Shown: positions 10,359-22,220 of the stretch, piece after piece
How positions within the stretch are numbered: position 1 is the first letter of the stretch
Layout: the number at the start of each line of letters is the position of its first letter
Source: Eurosta solidaginis
Taxonomy: Eukaryota > Arthropoda > Insecta > Diptera > Tephritidae
Direction: 5' to 3'
Length of the DNA: 64,000 bases
Assembly: GCF_040869045.1 (NCBI RefSeq)
Contig: NC_090320.1
Coordinates: 118,677,112 to 118,741,111, forward strand
Position numbers and translations under genes: made by a program
Notes under the pieces: model-generated
Database searches by the model: none
Seen by the model: the letters and a program-made list of their open reading frames with translations, nothing else
What the model was told of the DNA's origin: nothing

Positions 10359-12525
10359 ATGGCAGCACAACATTCATCAACTATTCACCCTGTCGGAAAA
10401 TCAAAAACACAAAGCAGTTTAGTTATAACCGTACCAAGAACGGAGTTTTTTGATATTTGGGTTCAACATTCGAAGGAAACCAGATATAAAGAATTATTGA
10501 GTTTTGTTGTACTTAAGTACGATTTAAGCGAAGCAGCCGAGTATTCGATAAAAAGTTTAAGCTTACAAATATCGGCATATTAGTCGAAGCTGGATCAAAA
10601 GTGGAACACTTCTGGAAGACATAAGGAGCGATGTTTGAATAAAAACTCGGAGTGGCTTTCGGGTCCAGACTTCACATTTACAATAACGGTGGATTCAAAG
10701 TTGCCATCAGACCAACCAACCACTTCTTCGGGTAACCCCGGCCCCGGAAGACGAATGAAGGACTTTGTTAGCTGCAGTGAAAAAACCAAACGGCGTCGAG
10801 TGGATGACCTCTTGCAATCTAGAAGTCCTGGTGAGTTACTTTATGCGGCAGAAGTATCAACGCTTATGTCCGGCAACAGAAATGTTGCTAACATTATAAA
10901 AAAATCACAGGAAACCACTCAAATATTCGGCAAAAAGATGACATGTGAGCCAGATGCAAGATGCTTGAGCAATGTAAAAGCTTTAGCATACTACGTAGAT
11001 AGCAAGTCGACGACTCATGGGTACAAAAAGACTCGGAAGTGGAGCATCAAGGCAGGCCATAAGGTTTATCCATCATTTTATAGTCTAAGAAAAGCTAAGG
11101 AAGAATGCTATCCAAATGAAATTGATGTGGGTGAAACACGTGCGGAAATTAAAGTCCAAACGTATTAGATAAAACTGTTGAGCGTTTAGTTTTAGCAAAT
11201 CAAGAAGTTTTTGTTAGTTTATTACCTATAAACTTGACGTATACTTTAATCAGCAAGTGGGGTTGCGATGGAAGCTCTGGCCATAGCACATATAAGCAAA
11301 AATTTACATGCAATTCTGACACTGATGAATTTTTGTTTATATTTTCCTTCGTTCCTCTTCAATTACAGGATGAAAAAGGTAACATTGTTTGGCAGAATCT
11401 TCGACCTTCTTCTACCATGTATTGTCGTCCAATTAAATTTATTTTTTCTAAAGAAACAAAAGATTTTATTGTTTTTGAAACGAACAAAGTTTTAGAGGAG
11501 ATAAATGCGTTGTTGCCAACAAAGTACATGCTCGAAGAATACGAAGTTTCCGTAAATCACAATATGCTTCTAACAATGATTGACGGAAAAGTTTGCAATG
11601 CTTTGACTGAAACTTCTTCCGCACAAAAGTGTCATATTTGTGGTGCCACTCCAAAAGATATGAATAATGAGTTACAGGACTTTGCGCCTAACCGAGATAA
11701 TCTTGATTTTGGTTTGTCTACTCTCCATGCATGGATAAGATAGATGTTTTGAATGCTTGCTTCATATAAGTTATCGCCTCGAAGTAAAAAAGTGGCAGCT
11801 TAGGAATGAGGCAGATAAAGAGAGTGTAAAGCTACGTTCCAACGAAATCCAGAATAAATTTAAAAGTGTACTTGGATTGATAGTAGATAAACTAAAACCA
11901 GGTTTCGGCAATACCAATGACCGCAACACTGCTCGTAGGTTTTTCGAAAATTCTGAGGCTAGTGCTGAGATTACGGGATTGGATGTAACGCTCATCAAAA
12001 GATTCGACACTCTCCTTCGCGCATTAGCATCTGGGTACAATATAAATATCCAAAGATTTAAAAAATTTGCGGTCGAGGCTAAAAAACTATACATAGATCT
12101 CTATCCATGGTTTAATATGCCTGTTACAGTTCATAAAATCTTAGTGCATAGTACTGATATTATAAAATCAGCAATTTTACCTATTGGTCAACTTTCTGAG
12201 GAAGCACAGGAAGCCCGTAACAAAGATTTGAGACGATTCAGGGATGATAACACACAAAAGCAGTCGCGTGAAGCCACGAATAGAGATCTCTTATGAATAT
12301 GTTGCTTATAACATCGGATCCTTTAGTTAACAGTTTTGGGGAGATACCTAAGAAAAAATTTAAAAGTCTGACTTCATGACTTCAGAAGTCTTAAATTTAC
12401 TGTCCCCCGATAATGTTGAGGAGTCAATAAATACCCCAGTTGTTTCAAGCTTTCACAGTAGTGTTGCTGATGCTCATGACTATTCCACAAGTGACTCATC
12501 GAATGAAAGTGATAATAGCGAATAA
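10359..12525 (+). pseudogene. Transib A transposase, frameshifted, DDE residues retained
   Basis: The Transib transposase is the closest relative of the RAG1 core. Segments in order are an N-terminal part (10359-10583), 10635-11168, 11234-11743 and 11757-12296, then a tail to about 12525. Small frameshifts separate them, near 10580, 11165 and 11740, with a stop at 12294-12296. The catalytic triad is readable. Asp is in WGCDGSSG (codon 11267-11269) and Asp is in TMIDGKV (11582-11584). Glu is in LSEEAQE (12198-12200), followed by RNKDLRRFRDDNTQKQSR, which parallels the RAG1 segment around its catalytic Glu. CHICGATPKDMN is the zinc-binding motif. The copy in unit 2 has the same breaks, so inactivation predates duplication. 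Confidence 0.9.
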
Positions 12526-12690
12526 TAACATAATTATAAAAGATAACCTACCCTATAACTTTTTGTTGGATCAGGTTTTATTTAATTTAAATCTATTGTC
12601 TTTTCTACTTTGTATTATACTTTCTTTTAAGTTTTTGTAATAAGTTATTTTCACATAATTAATTTAATTATTTACATTGTTGTTATTATT

Positions 12691-13050
12691 GGCGGCCACC
12701 GTGGTGTGATGGTAGCGTGCTCCGCCTATCACGCCGTATGCCCTGGGTTCAACTCCCGGGCAAAGCAACATCAAAATTTTAGAAATAAGGTTTTTCAATT
12801 AGAAGAAAAATTTTCTAAGCGGGGTCGCCCCTCGGCAGTGTTTGGCAAGCGCTCCGGGTGTATTTCTGCCATGAAAAGCTCTCACTGAAAACTCATCTGC
12901 CTTGCAGATGCCGTTCGGAGTCGGCATAAAACATGTAGGTCCCGTCCGGCCAATTTGTAGGGAAAATCAAGAGGAGCACGACGCAAATTGGAAGAGAAGC
13001 TCGGCCTTAGATCTCTTCGGAGGTTATCGCGCCTTACATTTATTTATTTT
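12691..13050 (+). mobile_element. tRNA-derived SINE, copy 1
   Basis: A box-A-like GTGATGGTAGCG and a box-B-like GGTTCAACTCC mark a tRNA-derived pol III promoter head. A 300-base body and a T/A-rich tail after GCGCCTTACATTT follow. A 14-bp target duplication TTGTTGTTATTATT flanks it (12677-12690 and 13051-13064). It lies in the 3' noncoding part of Transib A. Sister copies are at 21435 and 35334. Confidence 0.85.
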
Positions 13051-13173
13051 TTGTTGTTATTATTATTGTAATTCACTTTTACATTCCTAACTGGTACTAT
13101 AAAATAATTTTGTAAAAATTGTAGTGTTAGGATAAATACTCAAATAAATACAAAATATGTATGTACATATGTA

Positions 13174-13476
13174 CAGTCACTCACATAAATAAGTAGACAC
13201 CCCTTTTTGGACAATTGTTACAATCTTCGCTTTCGCAAATTTATTTTAACTAATTTCCCATAAGAAAATTTGTCACGATCTATAACAAAAACTAAATTAT
13301 ATTTAAAAAATGTTTGAAAAATTCGACGAATTTTCATAAAAAATTTTAATTTTTTTTTTTCGGAATTTTTTAGAGTATTGAGATTTGTAGTCCATTCAAT
13401 TTAAGTACAATAAAGTAATATTCTTAAGTCCTTTACATTTTTTTGGATCTATGTCACTTATTCACATTAGTTACTG
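13174..13476. mobile_element. Small Tc1/mariner-like MITE, copy 1
   Basis: 303 bp bounded by imperfect inverted ends: CAGTCACTCACATAAATAAG on the left, and CAGTAACTAATGTGAATAAG read from the right on the other strand. A TA dinucleotide lies on both sides (13172-13173, 13477-13478). It has no coding capacity and is nested in Transib A. The same left-end motif recurs in isolation near 45945. Confidence 0.6.
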
Positions 13477-13649
13477 TATATGAAATAAGCACATGTATGC
13501 ATATGAAGTAAAATTTTGGAAAAAAATAAAAAAAGAACATATGCCTGAAAAAAATGACGTAGTTGTAATAAAGGACTGCATATGAAACGGAAAATCTCTT
13601 AAAATAATTTTGTCCAGCTAGCTTGTTCTACACAAAACACTGTGCGACG

Positions 13650-16512
13650 CACAGTGGCGCCTTTTGAGTTTTTTCTTTGCAAAAATCATAACTTTTGAAC
13701 CAATGAAGATATTTTAAAAATTTAAAATGCAAATGAAAGCTAATTACTTGAAGTTTCATTGTGTGAAAGCTCAGAATGTCACAGAACAGGGTGCTTCAAA
13801 AAAATTCGTCAAATTCGAAAATTTTTGAAAAATGCAAAAACAAAATGTTTTTAGTAAAAAATAAAAAAAATAAATAAATGAAATTTGTCTTATAATGACG
13901 TATTTAAGCATTAAATAAGATAAACTAATGATTTTGGTAAGATAGCGTGGCACTGCCCACTTATGATAAAAAGTTTTATCTAAGTAGTCACGTAATCAAT
14001 AACTACCAAAATCGATAGACGTATTGTTTCTTTTAAATGGCAATGCTCTTATAAAACTCAAATGTCTGTCTGTCTAACAAGGTGCTTCAAAATTCATCGT
14101 AAAATTTTACATGTTTTTTTTTTTTAATTTACAATCCAAATATGTATTTTACTAATAACTAAAAGTTATTGAAAGTTGTTCAATGAAATATTATTTGAGC
14201 TAAAGATTAAACAGCCAACGAATTTTGGAAAAGGGAGTGGCGCTGCCCATTTATGCTAAAAAGTTTGATCTTAGTAACCGCTTTACAAATTTGTACCAAA
14301 CTCGATAGACGTATTGATTTCTATAAAAATTTAATACTCGTTTGAAGGCGAAATGCCTAAGCTTTAAAATAAATTTGATAATTTTCAGAGAAATGCAAAA
14401 ACGAAAAGTATATATTTATAAATTACTAAATTAATTAATTCTTTTTTTTTTGAAATAAAAAATTAACTTGTACATAGATATTTTTTTTTTCAATAAAGTA
14501 GCAAAATTGATTAGTAAATCTCTTTTTCATTGTTGTGATAAGAAGTGAGAAACTTATTCTATCTTAACATAGCCATCATGACTGGAACATATATCTAACA
14601 AAGCAACCATTTCTGAGCTATACGCATCTTTAAGATCTTTTTATGTTCTTACATACCTCATAGATGATATGACTGGATCAGAAGAGATAGCCAACATGTT
14701 GAAAAGGCATTAACTTGTTCATGGCAGTTTAAAATATTTAAAATTACTCCCAATCTTTTCACAATATCTCTATCAACTCCTGTTATGTGAGGAGTCACTT
14801 CATCGTTTTCAAAAAATCTTCTTGAGGAGTTACCATCATTTTTATTACAGTCAAAACTAAGGCCAATCTGTTTATAGAATGCATCCTGAATAATTTTTTT
14901 TCTCCTGATTTGTTTCTCCTTACATGTTGTTTTGTCGTCGAAAACTTCTCCTTGTTGTGGTAGTGTATAAGCCAGCTTCAAAACAAATTCCATACATCTT
15001 ATCCTAGTATGCAAAGGAGATATTCCATACTCATAATTTAGTTCGTCAGTTATTGAATCATCAAGATTTTCAAAGTCCTTTTGGCTCTTACAAATTGAAT
15101 ATTTCATTGTAGATGTCGTATTTGTTATTAAGTTCTCTATTTTCTATTTTCCCCTCTTCAATTTCAATTATTGTTGGTTCTAATTTGGCAATTTGATTTT
15201 TTATATCACTCACTGTAGCTTTTATGAGTTCCGAAGACTCCTTCTCGTATTTAAATAATATCGAGCGGCACAATATAGTTGATGACGGACGTGGATTTTT
15301 CCAATATTCTGAAGCTTCATCTTTTAGTCGTTGTTTATATGCGCTTTGCATTGATGATCCATCACAGCCCCACTTAGTTATCAGTGCTAGCTCCTTTGGC
15401 AGTGATTTCAACTTTCCTTCAGTAAAACTTTGAAGGAGTCGTGTAGACGTATGATCCATTAAGTTTTGTAGCTCAATTTCAGCTGATACTTCGGTCATTT
15501 TGGGACTTAGAGGAACTGCTTCTTTCTTGGCTTGAGTAATTTTTTTTTTCTTCGTTAAACCGAGATCTATAAACAGCGCCAAAGCTTCTTCGGGAGTGTA
15601 TTTCCTAGGTAGCGCATTTGGTGGTGTGGGAATGCTGTTTTTGATCCTCATCAGTCGCACTGGACTTGCTACCGCAACTGCTTTTGTTATATGAGGCTTC
15701 ACGTTTTCTTCGTCTTTTTTATATTTAATAGCCAGTACTTCTGAAAGATGTGTCGTGGCCATAGCTTTTGTGGTATCAGACAGCTTTCTTTTCCTTGTGT
15801 AGGTAGAACACTCTTCTATAGGTTTTGTTGGTCTCTAGTTGGATTGGCTGACGTGCTAGGCGTTTCTTCGTCCAAAAAAGTTTTGTCAGCTAGCCACTTT
15901 TCATGCTTACTTAGAAATTTTGAATTGTCACGATAGACGTCCTTCCATTTTCTTTCTATCATAATGTATTGTAAACAAATTTTTTCTTCCAGGCCTTCCT
16001 TTTCTTTAATGCTTGTTTCACTCGCTAATTCCCTCATAATAGCCTCAACGAAGTCCCGTCTCGACTTTGTAGATTTAAAGACCGCAAATAGTTTCGAGTT
16101 TTCTAGATACATATTAGAATTGGCTTCGAGTGTATCTGACTAAATATTAAACTGTGAACTATATTTAAAAATACTATTCACTTTATTTAAGTAAACAGAA
16201 TACTTAGTTGCTTAATCTCCAAAAGACGAATGATAATGTGCATTGTATGATGGATAGCTTTGTATGCCTACTCAAATTATTAAAATGAATTTCAGGTATA
16301 CAATTCGTAACTAAAAAAATTTCTGTTGTTAACAAGTTCCAATAATAAAAACGACCTTATAAATACCTGCTCAGGCGCGTATTTATGCCCAAGGTAGTTT
16401 AACTTTATTTGATGTAAAAAGTGAAGTTGAAAGAAACATGTATTAGATTTAGAGAACGCTTTCATGAATTTTTTGATTCTTGCCATGCTTTAACGGCAGA
16501 GGCGCCACTATG
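13650..16512 (-). mobile_element. Transib B, internally deleted, copy 1
   Basis: It starts CACAGTGGCGCC immediately after the CGACG that ends Transib A, and finishes GGCGCCACTATG followed by another CGACG (16513-16517). Read inward, both ends give heptamer (CACAGTG left, CATAGTG right), a 23-base spacer and then CAAAAATCA (left) or CAAGAATCA (right). The element is 2863 bp with its gene on the minus strand. It belongs to the same family as Transib C (58623-61792) and a different one from A. Confidence 0.9.
14658..16112 (-). pseudogene. Transib B transposase remnant
   Basis: Pieces read on the minus strand are 16112-15816 (N-terminal, basic), 15762-15088 and 15107-14658. The middle piece contains ALITKWGCDGSSMQSAYKQ, with the first catalytic Asp, and WKNPRPSSTILCR. 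Compared with Transib C, about 60 bases after the CDGSS motif are missing. The segment holding the second Asp (TMVDGKV) and the C-terminal segment holding the catalytic Glu are also deleted. Three internal deletions make it inert. Confidence 0.88.
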
Positions 16513-16747
16513 CGACGGGAAGGGCGACGAAACGCCAAAAACGAACGACGACAGCGAAATATTAAGCCGTATGGCCAGCGACGTCAACGGCAGCCTCAAC
16601 GACAACAACATCGATATATTGAGACTGATGGCCAGCGACGGCAGTAACGACGAAGGCAGCATGGGCGAACACCACTTCCGCGTACGGATCACGCGCACCA
16701 GCATGGTGGCCGTAAGCTTCACTGCGGTAGGTGAGGGGGGAGTGTGA
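16513..16747 (+). pseudogene. C-terminal coding remnant of a gypsy-type element, just before its PPT
   Basis: An acidic, Asp/Asn/Ser-rich tail (ILSRMASDVNG, DILRLMASDG) ends at TGA 16745-16747, overlapping the polypurine tract and LTR start. It continues upstream only into the Transib B terminus, so an apparent start at 16421 is chimeric. It and the stretch 9313-9487 before Transib A are probably the two sides of one ancestral target sequence. I do not recognise the protein. Confidence 0.45.
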
Positions 16748-17221
16748 GGACCCCAAAACTGAGGATTTGCTACCCTCACAACATATACTTACATATTCAT
16801 TTTCAACATACATCTTGTAATACACTAATTGAATTTATAACCCTGAATGTACCATTTATACATTTTTACGACATGTACTATATCTTTATGAATTACACGT
16901 CAAAATACATATATTCTACTGTATATTGAATTAATAATTACTAAATTGAAGGACTAATCAGACTTGGGCACTTTTGCGCGCAAACAAGATATTTACATTT
17001 TCGCCCACATAAATTTCAAATATAGGTCACCCTAACATACACTAAAACATTTGGAAGGGAAGTGGATACGCACAAAACATAAAATTGCGCCGATCAACCT
17101 ACCCTTTGCGCATCCAATGCACTCAACTACAAATAAAACATACATATTAATTTGAATAAACGGAGATCAGCAGCAAGTCGCCAAAAATAAGCGCCGCTAC
17201 TAATTGGAATTTTGCTATACA
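16743..17221 (+). repeat. LTR of gypsy-type element, unit 1
   Basis: A purine run GTGAGGGGGGAG (PPT) precedes TGTGAGGACC. The LTR runs about 479 bp to TATACA, with a poly(A)-signal-like AATAAA near 17155. Its first ten bases and the G-run equal those of the unrelated-looking LTR that starts at 62674 on the minus strand, so the families may be cousins. Confidence 0.6.
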
Positions 17222-17382
17222 TACTAGCTGTTTTTTCCAATTACTGCATCTCAGCGTTTGCAGATGGGCTGCAAGTTGATTCCATTTATACGGATCTATC
17301 TAAAGCATTTGATAGAGTATCTCATACCTTATTAATTCACAAACTACAGTTATTTGGATTTCACTCATCATTTTTAGCCTGG
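17222..17382 (+). pseudogene. LINE RT fragment cut by the duplication junction
   Basis: The 5' part of the LINE RT fragment seen complete at 25965-27171 (TDLSKAFDRVSHTLLIHKL). It ends at FLAW, where the tandem junction joins it to gag through two filler bases (CC, 17383-17384). An open frame 17212-17421 across the join is a chimera of RT and out-of-frame gag. Confidence 0.85.
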
Positions 17383-17469
17383 CCCCAACCAACACGGGGT
17401 CCCACAACCACCACTATATGAGATACAACAGCCAGGCACATACGCAACAACTATGGACCGGGTAAGAAA

Positions 17470-18067
17470 ATGGGGTTTAAAATACGACGGGGCAAGGATC
17501 CTCTAGGGTTCATCGCACGCGTTGAAGAACTAGCAGAAGGATACGAAATAAACGTCAACTCGATACCAAGAGCATTGCCGGAGCTACTCGAGGACAAAGC
17601 GTTGGTTTGGTACCGAAATAACAACCGGAGCTGGAAAGAGTGGGACTCGTCCAAGAAGGATTTCCTAAAATTTTTCCTCAGCTCCAGATACTTCGAACAG
17701 TTGGACGAGTTGGCGAGTCAGCGAAGAGACCGAGAGACAACAAGGAGAGAACCAAAGTACAAGCCAACAGCTGGTAGCATACAGAGTCGCTCAAGTGCAA
17801 AAAAATACGGATAATCAGGTACGAACATTTCCAGAAAATCAGGTACAGGTCGCTCGAGGAGCCCAAGTACAGATCGCCAGAGAACCGATACGCGGATCAA
17901 GATTACACATAGGAAGGCAGTTCGCTATAGCAGCCCTAAACGAACACACACCCCGAGACAACTCCGGAATAACGGACTATTACGTGAGATTCTACTGCAA
18001 CTCAAACCAAATCGATAGTAACATACACGCCCAACCGGAACAACCACTAAGGCCCGGTAAACTCTAA
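17470..18067 (+). pseudogene. gag fragment, unit 2 copy
   Basis: It contains an open 114-codon capsid-like stretch (17470-17814) with LVWYRNNNRSWKEWDSSKKD and FFLSSRYFEQLDELASQRRD. It is intact here because the four bases CCAA missing in unit 1 are present. A second frame, 17795-18067, continues the arginine/glutamine-rich tail. The N-terminal gag part is absent because the duplication breakpoint starts inside gag. Confidence 0.75.
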
Positions 18068-19102
18068 CCACAATTACATAATCCCATAAATATACTCCCT
18101 AACTAGGCTCATGATATACCACGTTTTTACAAAAAAAAAAATCCACCATATACGGTGGGAACACCCTGAGGAAAATCCACCAGGTTTTCATTTACAGTAT
18201 AGACTAGCATCGCGCACACCACCGACGCACAGTGTTTTGTGTAGAACAAGCTAGCTGGACAAAAACAAAGTTCTTATTCCAAGAAAAGTGTAATGAGAAA
18301 TGAAAGAAAACAAACAAAATAACGGGATTTTTGCTTTTTTTGATATTTTTTCTCATATATATTGAGTAATCGAAGTAAGAAGGCAGGAGTGGCCGTAAAA
18401 TGCATTCATTAATTTGCAAAATTCTTGTTGAATATTAAGCTTCATATTTCTTTTAAGTGAACACTTTTATATAATTTTTCTGATGGATTCTAAGCTCGAA
18501 GGTAAGTAAAATTTTTTAATAGTAATTCTTTCGCAATTAGAGTATTTTCTATATATTTAACATTCCGTTATTAAGAAGAAAAGGTATTTTTTCTCTATAT
18601 TTTTAACTTTAGGGACAAAAAAGTTACATACATCCGCCGACAACCGGGCTAAATTTTACATATGTTATAGTCGCAAGCATCTATTTTTATTTTTTTTTTT
18701 TTTTGTAGATTTAGTTATCTCTACATATAAAATAGGATGTATGTACGTACAAGCTCCGACGAGATATTTGAACCTTTAAAGCTGACCTACAAACGGCAAA
18801 ACCAATTCCCAGGTACAGGGAACAAACACGTAGCCATAAAACACACAAAAATAAACGCGCAAGGTCAACAAGAGCACACCAAAAACAAAAAGGCGAAGAT
18901 CACTGACTTCAACCTGCCACAACCTACCGCACCAGTCACCAAGGCATAAAAACAGTTACATACAAAGCAATCCTAATGCAGGTATAACCACACAGGAACG
19001 CTACACAAAACAACCCCATTTGGTAGCATCTACGCCAATACCTGAATGTAATATAAATACTGCGCAACTGATAACAAATCAGAACGATCAACGACACTTA
19101 AG

Positions 19103-21269
19103 ATGGCAGCACAACATTCATCAACTATTCACCCTGTCGGAAAATCAAAAACACAAAGCAGTTTAGTTATAACCGTACCAAGAACGGAGTTTTTTGATAT
19201 TTGGGTTCAACATTCGAAGGAAACCAGATATAAAGAATTATTGAGTTTTGTTGTACTTAAGTACGATTTAAGCGAAGCAGCCGAGTATTCGATAAAAAGT
19301 TTAAGCTTGCAAATATCGGCATATTAGTCGAAGCTGGATCAAAAGTGGAACACTTCTGGAAGACATAAGGAGAGATGTTTGAATAAAAACTCGGAGTGGC
19401 TTTCGGGTCCAGACTTCACATTTACAATAACGGTGGATTCAAAGTTGCCATCAGACCAACCAACCACTTCTTCGGGTAACCCCGGCCCCGGAAGACGAAT
19501 GAAGGACTTTGTTAGCTGCAGTGAAAAAACCAAACGGCGTCGAGTGGATGACCTCTTGCAATCTAGAAGTCCTGGTGAGTTACTTTATGCGGCAGAAGTA
19601 TCAACGCTTATGTCCGGCAACAGAAATGTTGCTAACATTATAAAAAAATCACAGGAAACCACTCAAATATTCGGCAAAAAGATGACATGTGAGCCAGATG
19701 CAAGATGCTTGAGCAATGTAGAAGCTTTAACATACTACGTAGATAGGAAGTCGACGACTCATGGGTACAAAAAGACTCGGAAGTGGAGCATCAAGGCAGG
19801 CCATAAGGTTTATCCATCATTTTATAGTCTAAGAAAAGCTAAGGAAGAATGCTATCCAAATGAAATTGATGTGGGTGAAACACGTGCGGAAATTAAAGTC
19901 CAAACGTATTAGATAAAACTGTTGAGCGTTTAGTTTTAGCATATCAAGAAGTTTTTGTTAGTTTATTACCTATAAACTTGACGTATACTTTAATCAGCAA
20001 GTGGGGTTGCGATGGAAGCTCTGGCCATAGCACATATAAGCAAAAATTTACATGCAATTCTGACACTGATGAATTTTTGTTTATATTTTCCTTCGTTCCT
20101 CTCCAATTACAGGATGAAAAAGGTAACATTGTTTGGCAGAATCTTCGACCTTCTTCTACCATGTATTGTCGTCCAATTAAATTTATTTTTTCTAAAGAAA
20201 CAAAAGATTTTATTGTTTTTGAAACGAACAAAGTTTTAGAGGAGATAAATGCGTTGTTGCCAACAAAGTACATGCTCGAAGAATACGAAGTTTCCGTAAA
20301 TCACAATATGCTTCTAACAATGATTGACGGAAAAGTTTGCAATGCTTTGACTGAAACTTCTTCCGCACAAAAGTGTCATATTTGTGGTGCCACTCCAAAA
20401 GATATGAATAATGAGTTACAGGACTTTACGCCTAACCGAGATAATCTTGATTTTGGTTTGTCTACTCTCCATGCATGGATAAGATAGATGTTTTGAATGC
20501 TTGCTTCATATAAGTTATCGCCTCGAAGTAAAAAAGTGGCAGCTTAGGAATGAGGCAGATAAAGAGAGTGTAAAGCTACGTTCCAACGAAATCCAGAATA
20601 AATTTAAAAGTGTACTTGGATTGATAGTAGATAAACTGAAACCAGGTTTCGGCAATACCAATGACCGCAACACTGCTCGTAGGTTTTTCGAAAATTCTGA
20701 GGCTAGTGCTGAGATTACGGGATTGGATGTAACGCTCATCAAAAGATTCGACACTCTCCTTCGCGCATTAGCATCTGGGTACAATATAAATATCCAAAGA
20801 TTTAAAAAATTTGCGGTCGAGGCTAAAAAACTATACATAGATCTCAATCCATGGTTTAATATGCCTGTTACAGTTCATAAAATCTTAGTGCATAGTACTG
20901 ATATTATAAAATCTGCAATTTTACCTATTGGTCAACTTTCTGAGGAAGCACAGGAAGCCCGTAACAAAGATTTGAGACGATTCAGGGATGATAACACACA
21001 AAAGCAGTCGCGTGAAGCCACGAATAGAGATCTCTTATGAATATGTTGCTTATAACATCGGATCCTTTAGTTAACAGTTTTGGGGAGATACCTAAGAAAA
21101 AATTTAAAAGTCTGACTTCATGACTTCAGAAGTCTTAAATTTACTGTCCCCCGATAATGTTGAGGAGTCAATAAATACCCCAGTTGTTTCAAGCTTTCAC
21201 AGTAGTGTTGCTGATGCTCATGACTATTCCACAAGTGACTCATCGAATGAAAGTGATGATAGCGAATAA
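19103..21269 (+). pseudogene. Transib A transposase, copy 2
   Basis: Segments 19103-19327, 19379-19912, 19978-20487 and 20501-21040, with the tail to about 21269, are interrupted at the same places as copy 1. The DDE residues are all retained. Shared lesions show that the ancestor of both copies was already dead. Confidence 0.9.
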
Positions 21270-21434
21270 TAACATAATTATAAAAGATAACCTACCCTAT
21301 AACTTTTTGTTGGATCAGGTTTTATTTAATTTAAATCTATTGTCTTTTCTACTTTGTATTATACTTTCTTTTAAGTTTTTGTAATAAGTTATTTTCACAT
21401 AATTAATTTAATTATTTACATTGTTGTTATTATT

Positions 21435-21794
21435 GGCGGCCACCGTGGTGTGATGGTAGCGTGCTCCGCCTATCACGCCGTATGCCCTGGGTTCAACTCC
21501 CGGGCAAAGCAACATCAAAATTTTAGAAATAAGGTTTTTCAATTAGAAGAAAAATTTTCTAAGCGGGGTCGCCCCTCGGCAGTGTTTGGCAAGCGCTCCG
21601 GGTGTATTTCTGCCATGAAAAGCTCTCAGTGAAAACTCATCTGCCTTGCAGATGCCGTTCGGAGTCGGCATAAAACATGTAGGTCCCGTCCGGCCAATTT
21701 GTAGGGAAAATCAAGAGGAGCACGACGCAAATTGGAAGAGAAGCTCGGCCTTAGATCTCTTCGGAGGTTATAGCGCCTTACATTTATTTATTTT
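21435..21794 (+). mobile_element. tRNA-derived SINE, copy 2
   Basis: Equivalent to 12691-13050 by duplication. The left target repeat is exact (21421-21434), while the right one has diverged (TTGTTTTTATCATT). Confidence 0.85.
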
Positions 21795-21917
21795 TTGTTT
21801 TTATCATTATTGTAATTCACTTTTACATTCCTAACTGGTACTATAAAATAATTTTGTAAAAATTGTAGTGTTAGGATAAATACTCAAATAAATACAAAAT
21901 ATGTATGTACATATGTA

Positions 21918-22220
21918 CAGTCACTCACATAAATAAGTAGACACCCCTTTTTGGACAATTGTTACAATCTTCGCTTTCGCAAATTTATTTTAACTAATTT
22001 CCCATAAGAAAATTTGTCACGATCTATAACAAAAACTAAATTATATTTATGTTTATGTTTGAAAAATTCGACGAATTTTCATAAAAAATTTTAATTTTTT
22101 TTTTCGGAATTTTTTAGAGTATTGAGATTTGTAGTCCATTCAATTTAAGTACAATAAAGTAATATTCTTAAGTCCTTTAAATTTTTTTGGATCTATGTCA
22201 CTTATTCACATTAGTTACTG
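21918..22220. mobile_element. Tc1/mariner-like MITE, copy 2
   Basis: The duplicated counterpart of 13174-13476, with the same inverted ends and flanking TA. Confidence 0.6.

Larger units (their letters stand above)
9488..13644 (+). mobile_element. Transib A (RAG1-like DNA transposon), copy 1
   Basis: The element begins CACAGTG and ends CACTGTG, with perfect terminal inverted repeats of about 37 bp. It is flanked by the 5-bp target duplication CGACG (9483-9487 and 13645-13649). Each end shows the heptamer CACAGTG, a 24-base spacer and an A-rich nonamer-like block (ACAAAAACA at 9519-9527 on the left). This matches the 23-RSS-like organisation reported for Transib termini. It carries a broken transposase gene, a SINE and a small TA-flanked MITE. 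Confidence 0.92.
8595..17382 (+). repeat. 8.79-kb tandem duplication, unit 1
   Basis: Bases from 8595 are repeated from 17385, and the match persists until 17382/26125. The offset is 8790 at the start and 8743 at the end; the change is explained by a 4-bp gap, a 56-bp segment and small homopolymer differences. The left breakpoint lies in gag and the right one in a LINE RT fragment. Neither sits at an element boundary, so this is a segmental duplication and not a transposition. Sampled substitutions are roughly one per 100-200 bases. Confidence 0.93.

Noticed and set aside
12702..12775. tRNA gene (A and B box present), also at 21446 and 35344
   Set aside because: The acceptor stem does not close, and the same head is followed by an identical 300-bp body in three copies, so it is a SINE.
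16421..16747. 108-codon ORF as one gene (and its twin at 25164-25490)
   Set aside because: It starts in the Transib B terminal repeat and crosses the CGACG border into a gypsy coding tail; the fused frame is accidental.
17212..17421. Fusion gene of RT and gag at the duplication junction
   Set aside because: The gag part is out of its own frame and stops after about 13 codons; a by-product of the join.
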